Shown: positions 32,347-41,278 of the stretch, piece after piece
Layout of the letters: every line of letters starts with the position of its first letter
Numbering within the stretch: the stretch's first letter is position 1
NCBI RefSeq assembly: GCF_027925445.1
Contig: NZ_AP027149.1
Location: 558,001 to 622,000, forward strand
From: Methylocystis bryophila
GTDB taxonomy: Bacteria > Pseudomonadota > Alphaproteobacteria > Rhizobiales > Beijerinckiaceae
Reading direction: 5' to 3'
Length of the DNA stretch: 64,000 nucleotides
The notes under the pieces: generated by a model
The model's input: only the letters and a program-made list of their open reading frames with translations
Told to the model about the DNA's origin: nothing
Database searches by the model: none
Position numbers and translations under genes: made by a program

Positions 32347-33183
32347 CTATGCCGCGCGAAGACGTTTTTCCCGCTGAATCACCTCGGAAGCGAGCTTCAG
32401 ATAGGCTTGGCTGCCGCTGCACTTCAGATCGTAAAGCAGAACCGGCTTCCCATAGGAAGGCGCCTCTGAAACCCGCACATTGCGCGGGATCATCGTCTCA
32501 TAGACCTTGTCGCCCATGAAGCGGCGCACGTCCTCGACGACCTGATTGGCCAGATTGTTGCGCGGATCGAACATGGTCATCACGACGCCGTGGATCGACA
32601 GCTTCGGATTGAGATTGCGCCTCACCTGGTCGACAGTCGAAAGCAGCTGCGAGAGACCCTCCAGCGCGAAGAATTCGCATTGGAGCGGCACGAGCACGGC
32701 GTCGGCGGAAGCCAGCGCGTTGATGGTCAGCAGATTAAGCGAGGGCGGACAATCGATCAGAATATAGCCGTAGCTCCGTGCGCCACCCTGGCGCTCGCCC
32801 GCGACGAGCTCGGCGACCGCGCGCTTCAAGCGGTAGCTTCGATCCTTATCCGAAGCGATCTCGAGCTCGACGCCGAGCAGATCGAGCGTCGAGGGGGCGA
32901 GCCACAGGCGCGGCACGGCTGTGTCGACTGTTGCGTCCTCGAAGCTGCACTCGCCGAGCAGCACCTCGTAGGTGGAAAGCTTGCGACTCTTGCGGTCGAC
33001 GCCGAGGCCGGTCGAGGCGTTCCCTTGCGGGTCGAGGTCGACGATCAGCACGCTCTCGCCGACGGCGGCGAGCGCCGTGCCGAGATTGATCGCTGTCGTC
33101 GTCTTGCCGACGCCGCCCTTTTGATTGGCGATAACAAGGACGCGCGGAGCTGGTGGGGCCTCGGTCACGGCAACGTCCTTCAA
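32347..33183 (-). CDS. parA: Chromosome partitioning ATPase ParA
   Basis: 278 residues. Deviant Walker A KGGVGKTTTAIN near residue 21, DLDPQGNASTGLG, and the IDCPPSLNLLT switch motif. It moves ParB-parS complexes on the nucleoid. TTG start at 33183, whose codon overlaps the rsmG stop (TTGA). The first 12 residues vary between relatives. Confidence 0.96.
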   Translation of the reverse strand: MKDVAVTEAPPAPRVLVIANQKGGVGKTTTAINLGTALAAVGESVLIVDLDPQGNASTGLGVDRKSRKLSTYEVLLGECSFEDATVDTAVPRLWLAPSTLDLLGVELEIASDKDRSYRLKRAVAELVAGERQGGARSYGYILIDCPPSLNLLTINALASADAVLVPLQCEFFALEGLSQLLSTVDQVRRNLNPKLSIHGVVMTMFDPRNNLANQVVEDVRRFMGDKVYETMIPRNVRVSEAPSYGKPVLLYDLKCSGSQAYLKLASEVIQREKRLRAA

Positions 33184-33821
33184 GGTGAAACCGGCCGATC
33201 TCGCCGCATCGCGAGAACGATTCGTCCCGAAGGATGCGTGCGGCTGGCCTTTTCTACAAGGGAAAAATTAACTGGGGCTTTGGCGCCGGTCAATTCGTCA
33301 CGCCAGTTTTCACCCTTCAAGAAGGCTCCCGTCGCGTTTTTCAACAGGAGTTCGGCGCTCCAGTCGAGAAGTTGCTGAAGCGGCGCGAGCGCGCGGGCGC
33401 TCACCCCCTCGCTCTCGCCCGCGAGCTTCGGCAGTTCCGATTCGATTCGTCCGCAGATCACTTTGGCGGGGGCGCCTGTTTCACGTGAAACAGCTCGAAG
33501 GAAAGCAGCCTTGCGCTGGTCGCTCTCGATGAGGGTGACGCTCGCACCGGGCCGGCCCTTCAAATGCAGCGCCAAAACCATCCCCGGAAAACCAGCGCCG
33601 GAGCCGAGGTCCACCCAGCGCGAGATATGCGGCAACAGCTCGTGAAGCTGCGCCGAATCGGCGAAATGCCGCGTCCAGACCGCGTTGAGCGTCGAGGCGG
33701 AGACGAGATTGATGCGGGGGTTCCACTCCCGCAGCATCCGCTCGTAGATTTCGAGTTGCGGTTGGATATCACGCAAGGCGGGGCAAAGCCGCAGCGCTTC
33801 GGCGCGGTCGGCCGAGCTCAC
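33180..33821 (-). CDS. rsmG: 16S rRNA (guanine527-N7)-methyltransferase RsmG
   Basis: 213 residues. SAM-binding WVDLGSGAGFPGMVLAL, preceded by NPRINLVSAST and followed by LIESDQRKAAFLRAVSRET, are RsmG signatures. GTG start overlapping the mnmG stop (GTGA). A parS site lies inside the coding sequence (33477-33492). The C-terminus ends near residue 213 with a family-typical K-x-x-R tail. Confidence 0.95.
   Translation of the reverse strand: MSSADRAEALRLCPALRDIQPQLEIYERMLREWNPRINLVSASTLNAVWTRHFADSAQLHELLPHISRWVDLGSGAGFPGMVLALHLKGRPGASVTLIESDQRKAAFLRAVSRETGAPAKVICGRIESELPKLAGESEGVSARALAPLQQLLDWSAELLLKNATGAFLKGENWRDELTGAKAPVNFSLVEKASRTHPSGRIVLAMRRDRPVSP
33477..33492. promoter_or_regulatory. parS site 1 (inside rsmG)
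   Basis: TGTTTCACGTGAAACA, the perfect 16-bp palindrome bound by ParB, encoded within rsmG. Confidence 0.95.
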
Positions 33822-35662
33822 GCGCGCCGCGCCCGCGCGGCGAGAAGCGTCAGCGCTGCGGGCGTCACGCCTTCGATGCGCTGCGCTTGCGCCAGCGTGC
33901 GCGGCCGCAGCCTTGAGAGCCGCCCGGCGAGTTCCGTGGACAGGCCCTTTATCGCGCCGTAGTCGAGCGTCGCGGGCAAGGCGAGCTGATCGTCGCGCCG
34001 GTAGGATTCGATGTCCGCCGTCTGGCGGTCGAGATAGACGGCATAGCGCGCGTCGATCTCTACCTGCGCGGCGATCGCCGGTTCCACGGCGCCAAGCTCG
34101 GGCCAGATCTCGCGCAACCGCTCGAAGCCGATGTCGGGGAAGGAGAGCAGCGTCCAGGCGCTACGGCGCTGACCGTCCTGATTGACCGGCAGCCCCGCGC
34201 GCGACGCCGCCGAAGACGTCAAGGACAGCTCCCTCAGCAGCCCCCTCGCCCGCGCGAGCTTTTCCGCTCGGGCAGAATGGCGGCGGGCGCGCTCGGAACC
34301 CACGCAACCGACCGCGACGCCGCGCGGCGTCAACCGCTCGTCGGCGTTATCGGCGCGCAGCGACAGGCGATATTCGGCGCGCGAGGTGAACATGCGATAG
34401 GGCTCGCTGACGCCGCGCATGACGAGATCGTCGATCATCACGCCGAGATAGGCTTCGGCGCGGTCGAAAAGGATCGGGCCTCGGCCCGCGGCGAGGGCCG
34501 CCGCATTGAGACCCGCGACGAGGCCCTGCGCCGCCGCTTCCTCATAGCCCGTCGTGCCGTTGATCTGGCCCGCGAGAAAGAGCCCGGCGATACGCTTGGT
34601 TTCTAGGCTTGGACGAAGCTCGCGCGGGTCGACATAATCATATTCGATCGCATAGCCCGGCCGCGCGATCCGCGCGCGCTCGAGGCCCGGGATCGCGTTG
34701 ATGAAGGCCTGCTGTGTCGTTTCAGGCAGCGAGGTGGAGACGCCATTGGGGTAGACGGTGGCGTCATCGAGCCCCTCGGGCTCCAGAAAGATCTGATGGC
34801 CGTCGCGATCGCCGAAGCGGGTGATCTTGTCCTCGATCGACGGGCAATAGCGCGGACCCGGGCCGGAGATCGCGCCGGTATAGAGCGGCGACAGGGCGAG
34901 ATCACGCGCGATAACCGCATGGGCCTGCGGCGTCGTGCGCGTGATGTGGCAGGCGACTTGCGGATTGGCGATCCGCTCGGTCATTGAGGAGAAAGGCTCG
35001 GGCTCGGCGTCGCCCCACTGCTCCTCCAGTGATGACCAGTCAATGGTCGCGCCATCGAGGCGCGGCGGCGTGCCGGTCTTGAGCCGGCCCACGGCAAAAC
35101 CCGCGCGCCGCAGGCTCGCGCCGAGCTCGCGGGCAGGCGGATCGCCCATTCGCCCCGCCGGCGTCTGCGCGCTGCCGATATGGATGACGCCATTGAGAAA
35201 AGTGCCCGTCGCCACCACCACGGCGCCGGCCCGCAGCGTCGAGCCGTCAAGCATGCGAAGGCCCGTGACGCGCCCTTCGGCGAGCTCGAGGTCGCAGGCC
35301 AGGCCCTCGATCAGCTCCAGGTTTTGAGTCGCCTCGATCGCGCCGCGCATCGCCTCGCGATAGAGGCGGCGGTCGGCCTGAGCGCGTGGCCCCCGCACCG
35401 CCGGTCCCTTGGAGCGATTGAGCACACGAAACTGGATGCCGGCCGCATCCGCGACCCGGCCCATCAGCCCGTCGAGCGCGTCGATCTCGCGCACGAGATG
35501 CCCTTTGCCGAGACCGCCGATGGCCGGATTGCAGGACATGACTCCGAGGTCGCCGCGGCGTTGCACGACAAGCGCCACGCGCGCGCCGAGCCGCGCCGCC
35601 GCCGCGGCCGCCTCACAGCCCGCGTGTCCGCCGCCGATCACGATGACGTCGAAAGCGCTCAT
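33818..35662 (-). CDS. mnmG: tRNA uridine-5-carboxymethylaminomethyl modification enzyme MnmG (GidA)
   Basis: 614 residues. N-terminal FAD-binding DVIVIGGGHAGCEAAAAAARLG, the second glycine-rich GTFLNGVIHIG, and the conserved C-terminal helical domain ending in the EGVTPAAL segment. With MnmE it modifies U34 of certain tRNAs. Overlaps rsmG by 4 bp; mnmE is upstream on the same strand with a parS between them. Confidence 0.97.
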   Translation of the reverse strand: MSAFDVIVIGGGHAGCEAAAAAARLGARVALVVQRRGDLGVMSCNPAIGGLGKGHLVREIDALDGLMGRVADAAGIQFRVLNRSKGPAVRGPRAQADRRLYREAMRGAIEATQNLELIEGLACDLELAEGRVTGLRMLDGSTLRAGAVVVATGTFLNGVIHIGSAQTPAGRMGDPPARELGASLRRAGFAVGRLKTGTPPRLDGATIDWSSLEEQWGDAEPEPFSSMTERIANPQVACHITRTTPQAHAVIARDLALSPLYTGAISGPGPRYCPSIEDKITRFGDRDGHQIFLEPEGLDDATVYPNGVSTSLPETTQQAFINAIPGLERARIARPGYAIEYDYVDPRELRPSLETKRIAGLFLAGQINGTTGYEEAAAQGLVAGLNAAALAAGRGPILFDRAEAYLGVMIDDLVMRGVSEPYRMFTSRAEYRLSLRADNADERLTPRGVAVGCVGSERARRHSARAEKLARARGLLRELSLTSSAASRAGLPVNQDGQRRSAWTLLSFPDIGFERLREIWPELGAVEPAIAAQVEIDARYAVYLDRQTADIESYRRDDQLALPATLDYGAIKGLSTELAGRLSRLRPRTLAQAQRIEGVTPAALTLLAARARRA

Positions 35663-35765
35663 GAGCCGAAGGGAGCGCGGCGGCTTGAGGCCGCTGGAGT
35701 CATTCGAGAGCTGCGCATGCGCTGTTCACGGAAAGGAGAATAGCTCGCCGGTTCGGTCGGAGCCG

Positions 35766-35781
35766 TGTTTCACGTGAAACA
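35766..35781. promoter_or_regulatory. parS site 2 (mnmG-mnmE intergenic)
   Basis: TGTTTCACGTGAAACA, identical to the site in rsmG, 4 bp from the mnmE stop. Confidence 0.95.
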
Positions 35782-35784
35782 TAC

Positions 35785-37092
35785 TCATTTCCCGATGCAA
35801 AAACGAGAGAAAATCAGGCCGAGCAGATCCTCCACGTCGACCGCCCCGGCGATTCGCTGCAAAGCGCGGGCAGCAAGGCGCAGATCTTCGGCGACGAGCT
35901 CTGGAGCTTTGTCGCCCTGCAGCGCGGCGCCGAGGCGCTCCCGGGCTTCCTCAAGCTCCGCCCGCTGCCGCGCGTGGGCGATCAACGCCGAGCCACCGTC
36001 GCCGAGCGCCGCGCCGGCGCGATAGGCGATCTCGTTACAGAGAATGTCCATCCCCCTCCCCTCCCGGGTCGAGACCGCAAGGGAATCCGGCGCGGGCTGG
36101 ACCACGTCGGCCTTGGTCGCGACGCGCAAGACTTCTGCCGCGGCAGGTCCAAAATCCGGGGCCGGCTCGGCGCCGCCTTCCGAGAGCCAGAGGATCAGGT
36201 CCGCCTCTCCGGCCCGCGCACGCGCGCGCGCCACGCCGATCCGCTCGACGGCGCTCTCGCTCTCGCGCAGGCCCGCCGTGTCGACCAGCGTGATCGGCAG
36301 GCCGCCGAGGTCGAGCTCGACCTCGATCAGATCGCGGGTGGTCCCCGGCTCCTCGGAGACGATCGCCGCCTCGCGCCGGGCCAGCGCGTTGAGCAGCGTG
36401 GACTTCCCGGCGTTGGGCGGCCCGAGGAGCACCACCAAAAACCCTTCGCGCAGCCGCTCGGAAGCCGGAGCCGAAGCGAGCGCACGATCGATCTGCTCCA
36501 GCGCCGGCCCCAACAAGCTTTCGAGCGCGCCTGCCGGAACCGCCGAGACCTCTGCCTCGTCGGCAAAATCGAGGTCGCTTTCGACGAGCGCCATCGCCTC
36601 GACGATTGCGCTACGCCAAATCTCGGTCTCACGCCGCAAAGCGCCGCCGGCGAGCCGCAAGGCCTGCCGCCGTTGAAAAGCGGTGCGCGCCTCGATGAGA
36701 TCGGCGAGCGCCTCCGCTTGGGAAAGGTCGATCTTGCCGTTGACGAAGGCGCGGCGCGCAAATTCTCCCGGCTCGGCAAGGCGCAGTCCGGGGAATTGCG
36801 CTAAGGTCAAAAGCGCCGCGTCGACGACGGCGCGGCCGCCATGCAGATGGAGCTCGGCGCAGTCTTCCCCTGTGGCGGAATGCGGGGCCGGAAACCAGAG
36901 CGCGAGGCCGTAATCCAGCGTCTCGTCGGAGCGCGGATCGCGAAAGCGGACATAGTCCGCTCTGCGCGGCTCTGGCGTTGCGCCCGCAAGAGCGGAGAGC
37001 GTCGCGCCCGCGGCGGGTCCCGAAAGCCGGATCACGGCCACCGCCGCCCGCCCGGCGCCGCTCGCCAGGGCGAAGATCGTTTCCACCGTCAT
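35785..37092 (-). CDS. mnmE: tRNA modification GTPase MnmE (TrmE)
   Basis: 435 residues. The N-terminal tetrahydrofolate-binding domain starts METIFALASG-like (TVETIFALASGAGRAAVAVI). A helical region encloses the G domain with GPPNAGKSTLLNAL, EPGTTRD and DTAGLRES. The C-terminal F-C-I-G-K carries the conserved cysteine. Partner of MnmG. The parS and mnmG follow on the same strand. Confidence 0.97.
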   Translation of the reverse strand: MTVETIFALASGAGRAAVAVIRLSGPAAGATLSALAGATPEPRRADYVRFRDPRSDETLDYGLALWFPAPHSATGEDCAELHLHGGRAVVDAALLTLAQFPGLRLAEPGEFARRAFVNGKIDLSQAEALADLIEARTAFQRRQALRLAGGALRRETEIWRSAIVEAMALVESDLDFADEAEVSAVPAGALESLLGPALEQIDRALASAPASERLREGFLVVLLGPPNAGKSTLLNALARREAAIVSEEPGTTRDLIEVELDLGGLPITLVDTAGLRESESAVERIGVARARARAGEADLILWLSEGGAEPAPDFGPAAAEVLRVATKADVVQPAPDSLAVSTREGRGMDILCNEIAYRAGAALGDGGSALIAHARQRAELEEARERLGAALQGDKAPELVAEDLRLAARALQRIAGAVDVEDLLGLIFSRFCIGK

Positions 37093-37178
37093 GCGGATTC
37101 CTGGCCGTGCAAGGCGGCTGCGTCCGCCGCCCTGCTCGGGGCCAAAGATAAACGGCTTAGAGCGGATTGCGCAAAAGC

Positions 37179-38876
37179 TTAGAGCTGCGACGTCGTGGTG
37201 GCGTTGAATTTCATCCCGACGGTTTTCTCCAGCCCCGACAGCGCCGCGTCAATGACCGCGAAGATCACGGCGCGTGATGAGGCGTTGCTCAAATCCAGCG
37301 AGGCGGTCGGGGCGACGGCGTTCTTGGTCAGCGCCGCCGAGAAGGCCGCGGACGCCTGGCTGGCGGTGAAGAATTGCGCCGGCGACGTCCCGTTCGAATA
37401 GGAGAGCGTCTGCACGACAGAGGAAAACACCTGCGCGAGCGTAGCCATGCGGAAAATCACGTGGTTCTGCGGCGTCGTCGTAACCGTCGGGCCCGTCGTC
37501 GGGACGGGGTTGTCGTAGAGCTGATCGAGATAATAATGAACCTGATAGGGATATTGCGCGTAGCTGTCCTGGCTGCCCCAGACTTGGCTGTATGAATTGA
37601 CGGAAGCGACGGTCGCCGCGGTCCCCGTCGCGCCGCGCTGGCTGTAGCTGGCGACGAGGCCGCCGTAATAGCCTTGGTTGTAGGCGACGTTCAGAATCAC
37701 GTCGAGGAAGCTGTTCGGCAGCGAGATGAAATCCTGGAGCGCATTGTCATAGGCCGGCTCCCAGGGGGTCACCCAGCCATTGGCGCCTTTGCCCGTGACG
37801 GAAAGCGCGACCATGTCATTGTAGTGGAAGAAGGCCGGCAGCATGGGGCCGTAATATTTATTGTTGAAGGAAGCCGGCGTCGGCTTCATATATTGGGTCG
37901 CGGCGCCCGCGATCGTGAAGCCGATGTTCTTTTGGATCGCCACATAATTGATGAGCGCATGCCCTTGCGGCGCATAGGTGCCCGCGACGAGGTCGACCGC
38001 GTAATTGTTGATCTGATAGGGGCCGCCTTGGCCCGTGCCCATCACGGCCTGTTGAAGCGACGACGGATCGATAGAGGAGGCGCTCGCCTGATAGAGCTGC
38101 GTTTCGATGTTCTCCTGCAGCAACTGTCCGAAGATCGATCCCACGAGATAGTCATTATTGAATTGAACGCCCGGATAGCCTTCCCGGACGAGATGCGCAT
38201 ACATCACGCCGGCGATGATGTTCGACATGATCAAATCGTCGTAATTGCCGCCGGTGAGCGTGAGCGAGTCCTGCGCGCTTCCCGCGCCGAGGAGCAGATG
38301 GAAGTTGATCGCGCCCGCGCTCTGGCTCGAGCCGCCGCCTCCGCTGCTGCTGGCGCTGGCGGTCGTCACGGCGATCGCCGGCGTTTGGGCCGAAGGACCG
38401 TAGGAATCCACCGCCGCCACGGCAAACTTATAGCTCGTCGCTGGGGTCAGGTTGGAGATCGCCACGCTCGCGCCCGGCACTGTGCCGATCGACGCGCCGT
38501 TTTGATAGACTTGATAACCCGTCACCGTGCAGGAAGGGACGGTGACCGCGCTCCAGCTCAACGTTGTCGTTGTGCTCGTCGTGCCGGACGCGGCGAGGCC
38601 TGTCGGCGTGGGCGGGGCGGATGCGCAGCTCGAGCAAGAGCCGATCAAGGTCCAGGGCTCTCCGGAGCCCGGATAGGCGCCATTGTTCGTCGCGGGATCT
38701 TGACCCTGCGTCCACCAGTTGTTCCGGTAGATGAGGCCGTTCTCGCTCACTTGCGCGCCAGGCGACGCATAGACCGTTGCCGCGCTCCAGGGCCCCGGGC
38801 AGGCTTCCGCGGCGATCGGCGCCAGCGCGGCAAAGGCGGTCGAGATAATCAGAGATCTATGCGCGACTGAAGGCAT
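37179..38876 (-). CDS. Secreted protein with CBM5/12 and fibronectin type III domains and an unidentified C-terminal domain
   Basis: 565 residues from ATG 38876 (GAGGGG site upstream). Signal peptide ending near AEAC. Residues about 25-80 match a chitin/cellulose-binding CBM5/12 (PWSAATVYASPGAQVSENGL ... NNWWTQGQDP). Residues about 85-175 are a FnIII domain (LSWSAVT ... GYQVYQNG ... NLTPATSYKFAVAAVDSYG). A Ser/Gly linker leads to about 380 residues with many Tyr/Asn/Gly and a GTGQGGPYQINNYAV motif that I cannot place; it recalls lysozyme-like or chitosan-active enzymes only loosely. Likely a secreted polysaccharide-binding, possibly hydrolytic, protein. Confidence 0.72.
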   Translation of the reverse strand: MPSVAHRSLIISTAFAALAPIAAEACPGPWSAATVYASPGAQVSENGLIYRNNWWTQGQDPATNNGAYPGSGEPWTLIGSCSSCASAPPTPTGLAASGTTSTTTTLSWSAVTVPSCTVTGYQVYQNGASIGTVPGASVAISNLTPATSYKFAVAAVDSYGPSAQTPAIAVTTASASSSGGGGSSQSAGAINFHLLLGAGSAQDSLTLTGGNYDDLIMSNIIAGVMYAHLVREGYPGVQFNNDYLVGSIFGQLLQENIETQLYQASASSIDPSSLQQAVMGTGQGGPYQINNYAVDLVAGTYAPQGHALINYVAIQKNIGFTIAGAATQYMKPTPASFNNKYYGPMLPAFFHYNDMVALSVTGKGANGWVTPWEPAYDNALQDFISLPNSFLDVILNVAYNQGYYGGLVASYSQRGATGTAATVASVNSYSQVWGSQDSYAQYPYQVHYYLDQLYDNPVPTTGPTVTTTPQNHVIFRMATLAQVFSSVVQTLSYSNGTSPAQFFTASQASAAFSAALTKNAVAPTASLDLSNASSRAVIFAVIDAALSGLEKTVGMKFNATTTSQL

Positions 38877-39100
38877 CAGCACCCCTCTTTGTGGCGAATA
38901 CGACACGGCAGAGAGGACGTTCACCTGAAGCTCTGCTGTCCCCCAATTAGTGAAAAAATGTGGTTCCTTCACGGCCGCCCGCGCGATGCGCCCGCGGCGT
39001 TGACGGCGGAATCCCCGCGCGAGCCATGAGGAACCCCGCAGGCTTAGGCGGCGCAAGAAAGCAAAGTCTTGTGCGAGAACGACAGGCGTCGGCTGGCCCG

Positions 39101-39994
39101 TCAACGCCCGCGGCGCGCGGATCGCCGCAGTAGATCGTCCAAAGTCTTGCATTCCTCAGGGCTCAAGCGAAAATCGAAAATAGCCAGATCTTCGAGCATG
39201 TGCTCCGCCGACGATGTCCCGGTGAGGCAGACGATATCCTGCTGAGTCAGATAGCGAAACAAGAGCTGGGCGGGGCTTCGTCCATAGCGGGCGGCAAGCT
39301 TGGCGAGGCGCGGCGCCGCAAGGATCTTGGGATTTGCGGTCAGGGTCCAGAAGCTTTGATAAAGAATGCCGCGCTTTCGGCAGAAGGCCCGGATATCGCG
39401 ATCATAGCCTGTTTCGGCATAGAAGCGGTTTTGGATCACCGCGGGCTTGATGCGCGCTTCCCCATACAAGCGTTCCAAGCGCGAGAGCTCATAACAATTG
39501 CTGACGCCCAGCTGGCGGACGCCGCCATCACGGTGAAGGTCCTCCATCGCCCGCCAAACCGCCAACGTGTCTCGATCCTCAGCATAGGGGGAGTGGAGGA
39601 TCAAGCCGTCCAGATAGTCGGTGCGCAGATTGCGCAGCGACGCCCGAAACGATTGCTCCACCTGCTGACTCAGGGCGGCGTCGGGGTCATAGGGGATGTT
39701 GTCCGGGTCCTGGCCTCGAACAGGCGTGAACTTGGTTTGAAGATACACATCGGCGCGCGGGAGCGCGGCGCCGATCGCGGCAGCTAGCCCCTCGCCCACG
39801 CCGGCTTCATTGTAGTGGCGGGGCTGACAGGCGGTGTCGACGCCCCGAAATCCCGAGCGCAGCGCCAATTCCACCAAAGCTGCGCTGCGCTCTTTTTTCC
39901 ACGCGGTGCCGTAGATGATCCGGGGCATCCTCACCCCGTAAGCGGACATGATCCAGCGCTGGTCGTCCACCGGAGCCGCCTGTCCCGCCGTCAC
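39101..39994 (-). CDS. Aldo/keto reductase
   Basis: 297 residues, TIM barrel. Catalytic tetrad: Asp in FRGVDTA, Tyr in RHYNEAG, Lys in LQTKF, His in GLILHSP. The C-terminal NADP-binding SSAEHMLEDL segment is present. The substrate is not deducible. GTG start at 39994; an ATG 15 codons later (MSAYGVRMPRI) is an alternative. It lies 20 bp downstream of the divergent-neighbour FIST gene on the same strand. Confidence 0.9.
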   Translation of the reverse strand: MTAGQAAPVDDQRWIMSAYGVRMPRIIYGTAWKKERSAALVELALRSGFRGVDTACQPRHYNEAGVGEGLAAAIGAALPRADVYLQTKFTPVRGQDPDNIPYDPDAALSQQVEQSFRASLRNLRTDYLDGLILHSPYAEDRDTLAVWRAMEDLHRDGGVRQLGVSNCYELSRLERLYGEARIKPAVIQNRFYAETGYDRDIRAFCRKRGILYQSFWTLTANPKILAAPRLAKLAARYGRSPAQLLFRYLTQQDIVCLTGTSSAEHMLEDLAIFDFRLSPEECKTLDDLLRRSARRGR

Positions 39995-40013
39995 AGTCCC
40001 GACCTCCGCTCTC

Positions 40014-41165
40014 TCAGGCCGCGCCGGCGAAAACCGTCAACACGCCCGTGTAGCCATACAGATGGTGACGCGCGATTTCTCCACCCGCGAAGAAGCCGAT
40101 GAGCGGCGCGTCGCCCAGGGCTTCGTGGACCATCCGGAACTCCGCGTTGCGCTCGCCGAAATGGGGGCCTCCGCGTCCCGAGCAGCTGATGTACAGCGCG
40201 CCCCGAACGCCGCCGGCGGCCTCCGCCTGCTCCCGGACCTCCTTGACGATGCGCAGCAGATCGTTCCGCGCCGCCTCCGCGTTGCGCTTGCAGAAAGCAA
40301 GCCGGGAGCCGTTCGTCATCTGCTCCGCGACCACCAACAGCCCGGACTTGCGCCCAACGCCCACGACATGGCGCACCTCCGTATTGGCGCCGAACTGGCC
40401 GGGGCGGGCGGACGCGTCCTCGCCGGCGTCGATCAGCCCCACGAGAACCTCGCCCAGCTCAAGGCGCAGCTCCGGGTCGGAGATGTCCGGGCTGAGACCC
40501 AGATCAGCGAGCGCACAGTCGAGCGCGCGCGCATTGTCCAGGGTCACCAGATAGTTCCCTTCCGCGCGGGTGATGACGCGTTGGGGTCCGATCGGCCGGC
40601 AGCCTTGGGTGACGCGGGAAAAGACCTGGGTCTCCGAACCGAGCGCCACGCCGGAGACGCCTCCCCGCAGCGTCTCGTCGGCAAAGCACAGATGCTGGTT
40701 TCTCGCGGAGGAGAGGCCGCCGAACAAATAGCCCGTCGTGGTTTTTTCGCTCAGGCTTTTCAGCTCAGACGAAAGATTGGGCGTTCCGCCATCCGCATGG
40801 ACCAGCGCGGTGAAGGCCTCGAAGCCGTCGGAGCTGGCTTCCAGAAGCTTGGGGTCGGAGAAAAGCCTGAAAGATTGCGGCGGGAGATCGGCCACCATGA
40901 GCGCCATGCCCGGCTCGTCGAAATATTCGATCGACTCCGCGCCCACGCCCACGCCGATTGTCCCCACCCATTGGACTCCGGGCCATTGTTCCTTGAGCGC
41001 GTCCAGAATGTCCTTGGCGGCCTGTGTGTAGTGGTCCGTGACATAGCACCAGCCGAGGCTGGGCTTGAATGCGTCTTGGAGCTGAGGCCGCAACCCTTCG
41101 CAGCAAGCGCCCAAAGCGATTTTCCAGTCGGCGCCGCCGGCGTGGGCGCATGCGAAGCTGCTCAT
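40014..41165 (-). CDS. FIST N/C domain sensory protein
   Basis: 383 residues from ATG 41165, which has GGAGAA upstream. An N-terminal FIST domain (ACEGLRP..., GTIGVGV near residue 70) is followed by FIST_C ending GALYISCSGRG ... APLIGFFAGGEIA ... LYGYTGVLTVF, the family hallmark. FIST proteins bind small ligands, possibly amino acids, and often sit with signalling genes. Here the neighbour is an aldo/keto reductase in the same direction; no kinase is adjacent. Confidence 0.9.
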   Translation of the reverse strand: MSSFACAHAGGADWKIALGACCEGLRPQLQDAFKPSLGWCYVTDHYTQAAKDILDALKEQWPGVQWVGTIGVGVGAESIEYFDEPGMALMVADLPPQSFRLFSDPKLLEASSDGFEAFTALVHADGGTPNLSSELKSLSEKTTTGYLFGGLSSARNQHLCFADETLRGGVSGVALGSETQVFSRVTQGCRPIGPQRVITRAEGNYLVTLDNARALDCALADLGLSPDISDPELRLELGEVLVGLIDAGEDASARPGQFGANTEVRHVVGVGRKSGLLVVAEQMTNGSRLAFCKRNAEAARNDLLRIVKEVREQAEAAGGVRGALYISCSGRGGPHFGERNAEFRMVHEALGDAPLIGFFAGGEIARHHLYGYTGVLTVFAGAA

Positions 41166-41278
41166 ATTCCAGTTCTCCCGGATCGAAGAAGGCTCCTTCG
41201 AGCTTCGACGGGCGGATTCAGCAATGACTGTGCCGTGGCTCGCCATGAAGCCGCGGCCGCGCAAAGGGGAATGGAATC

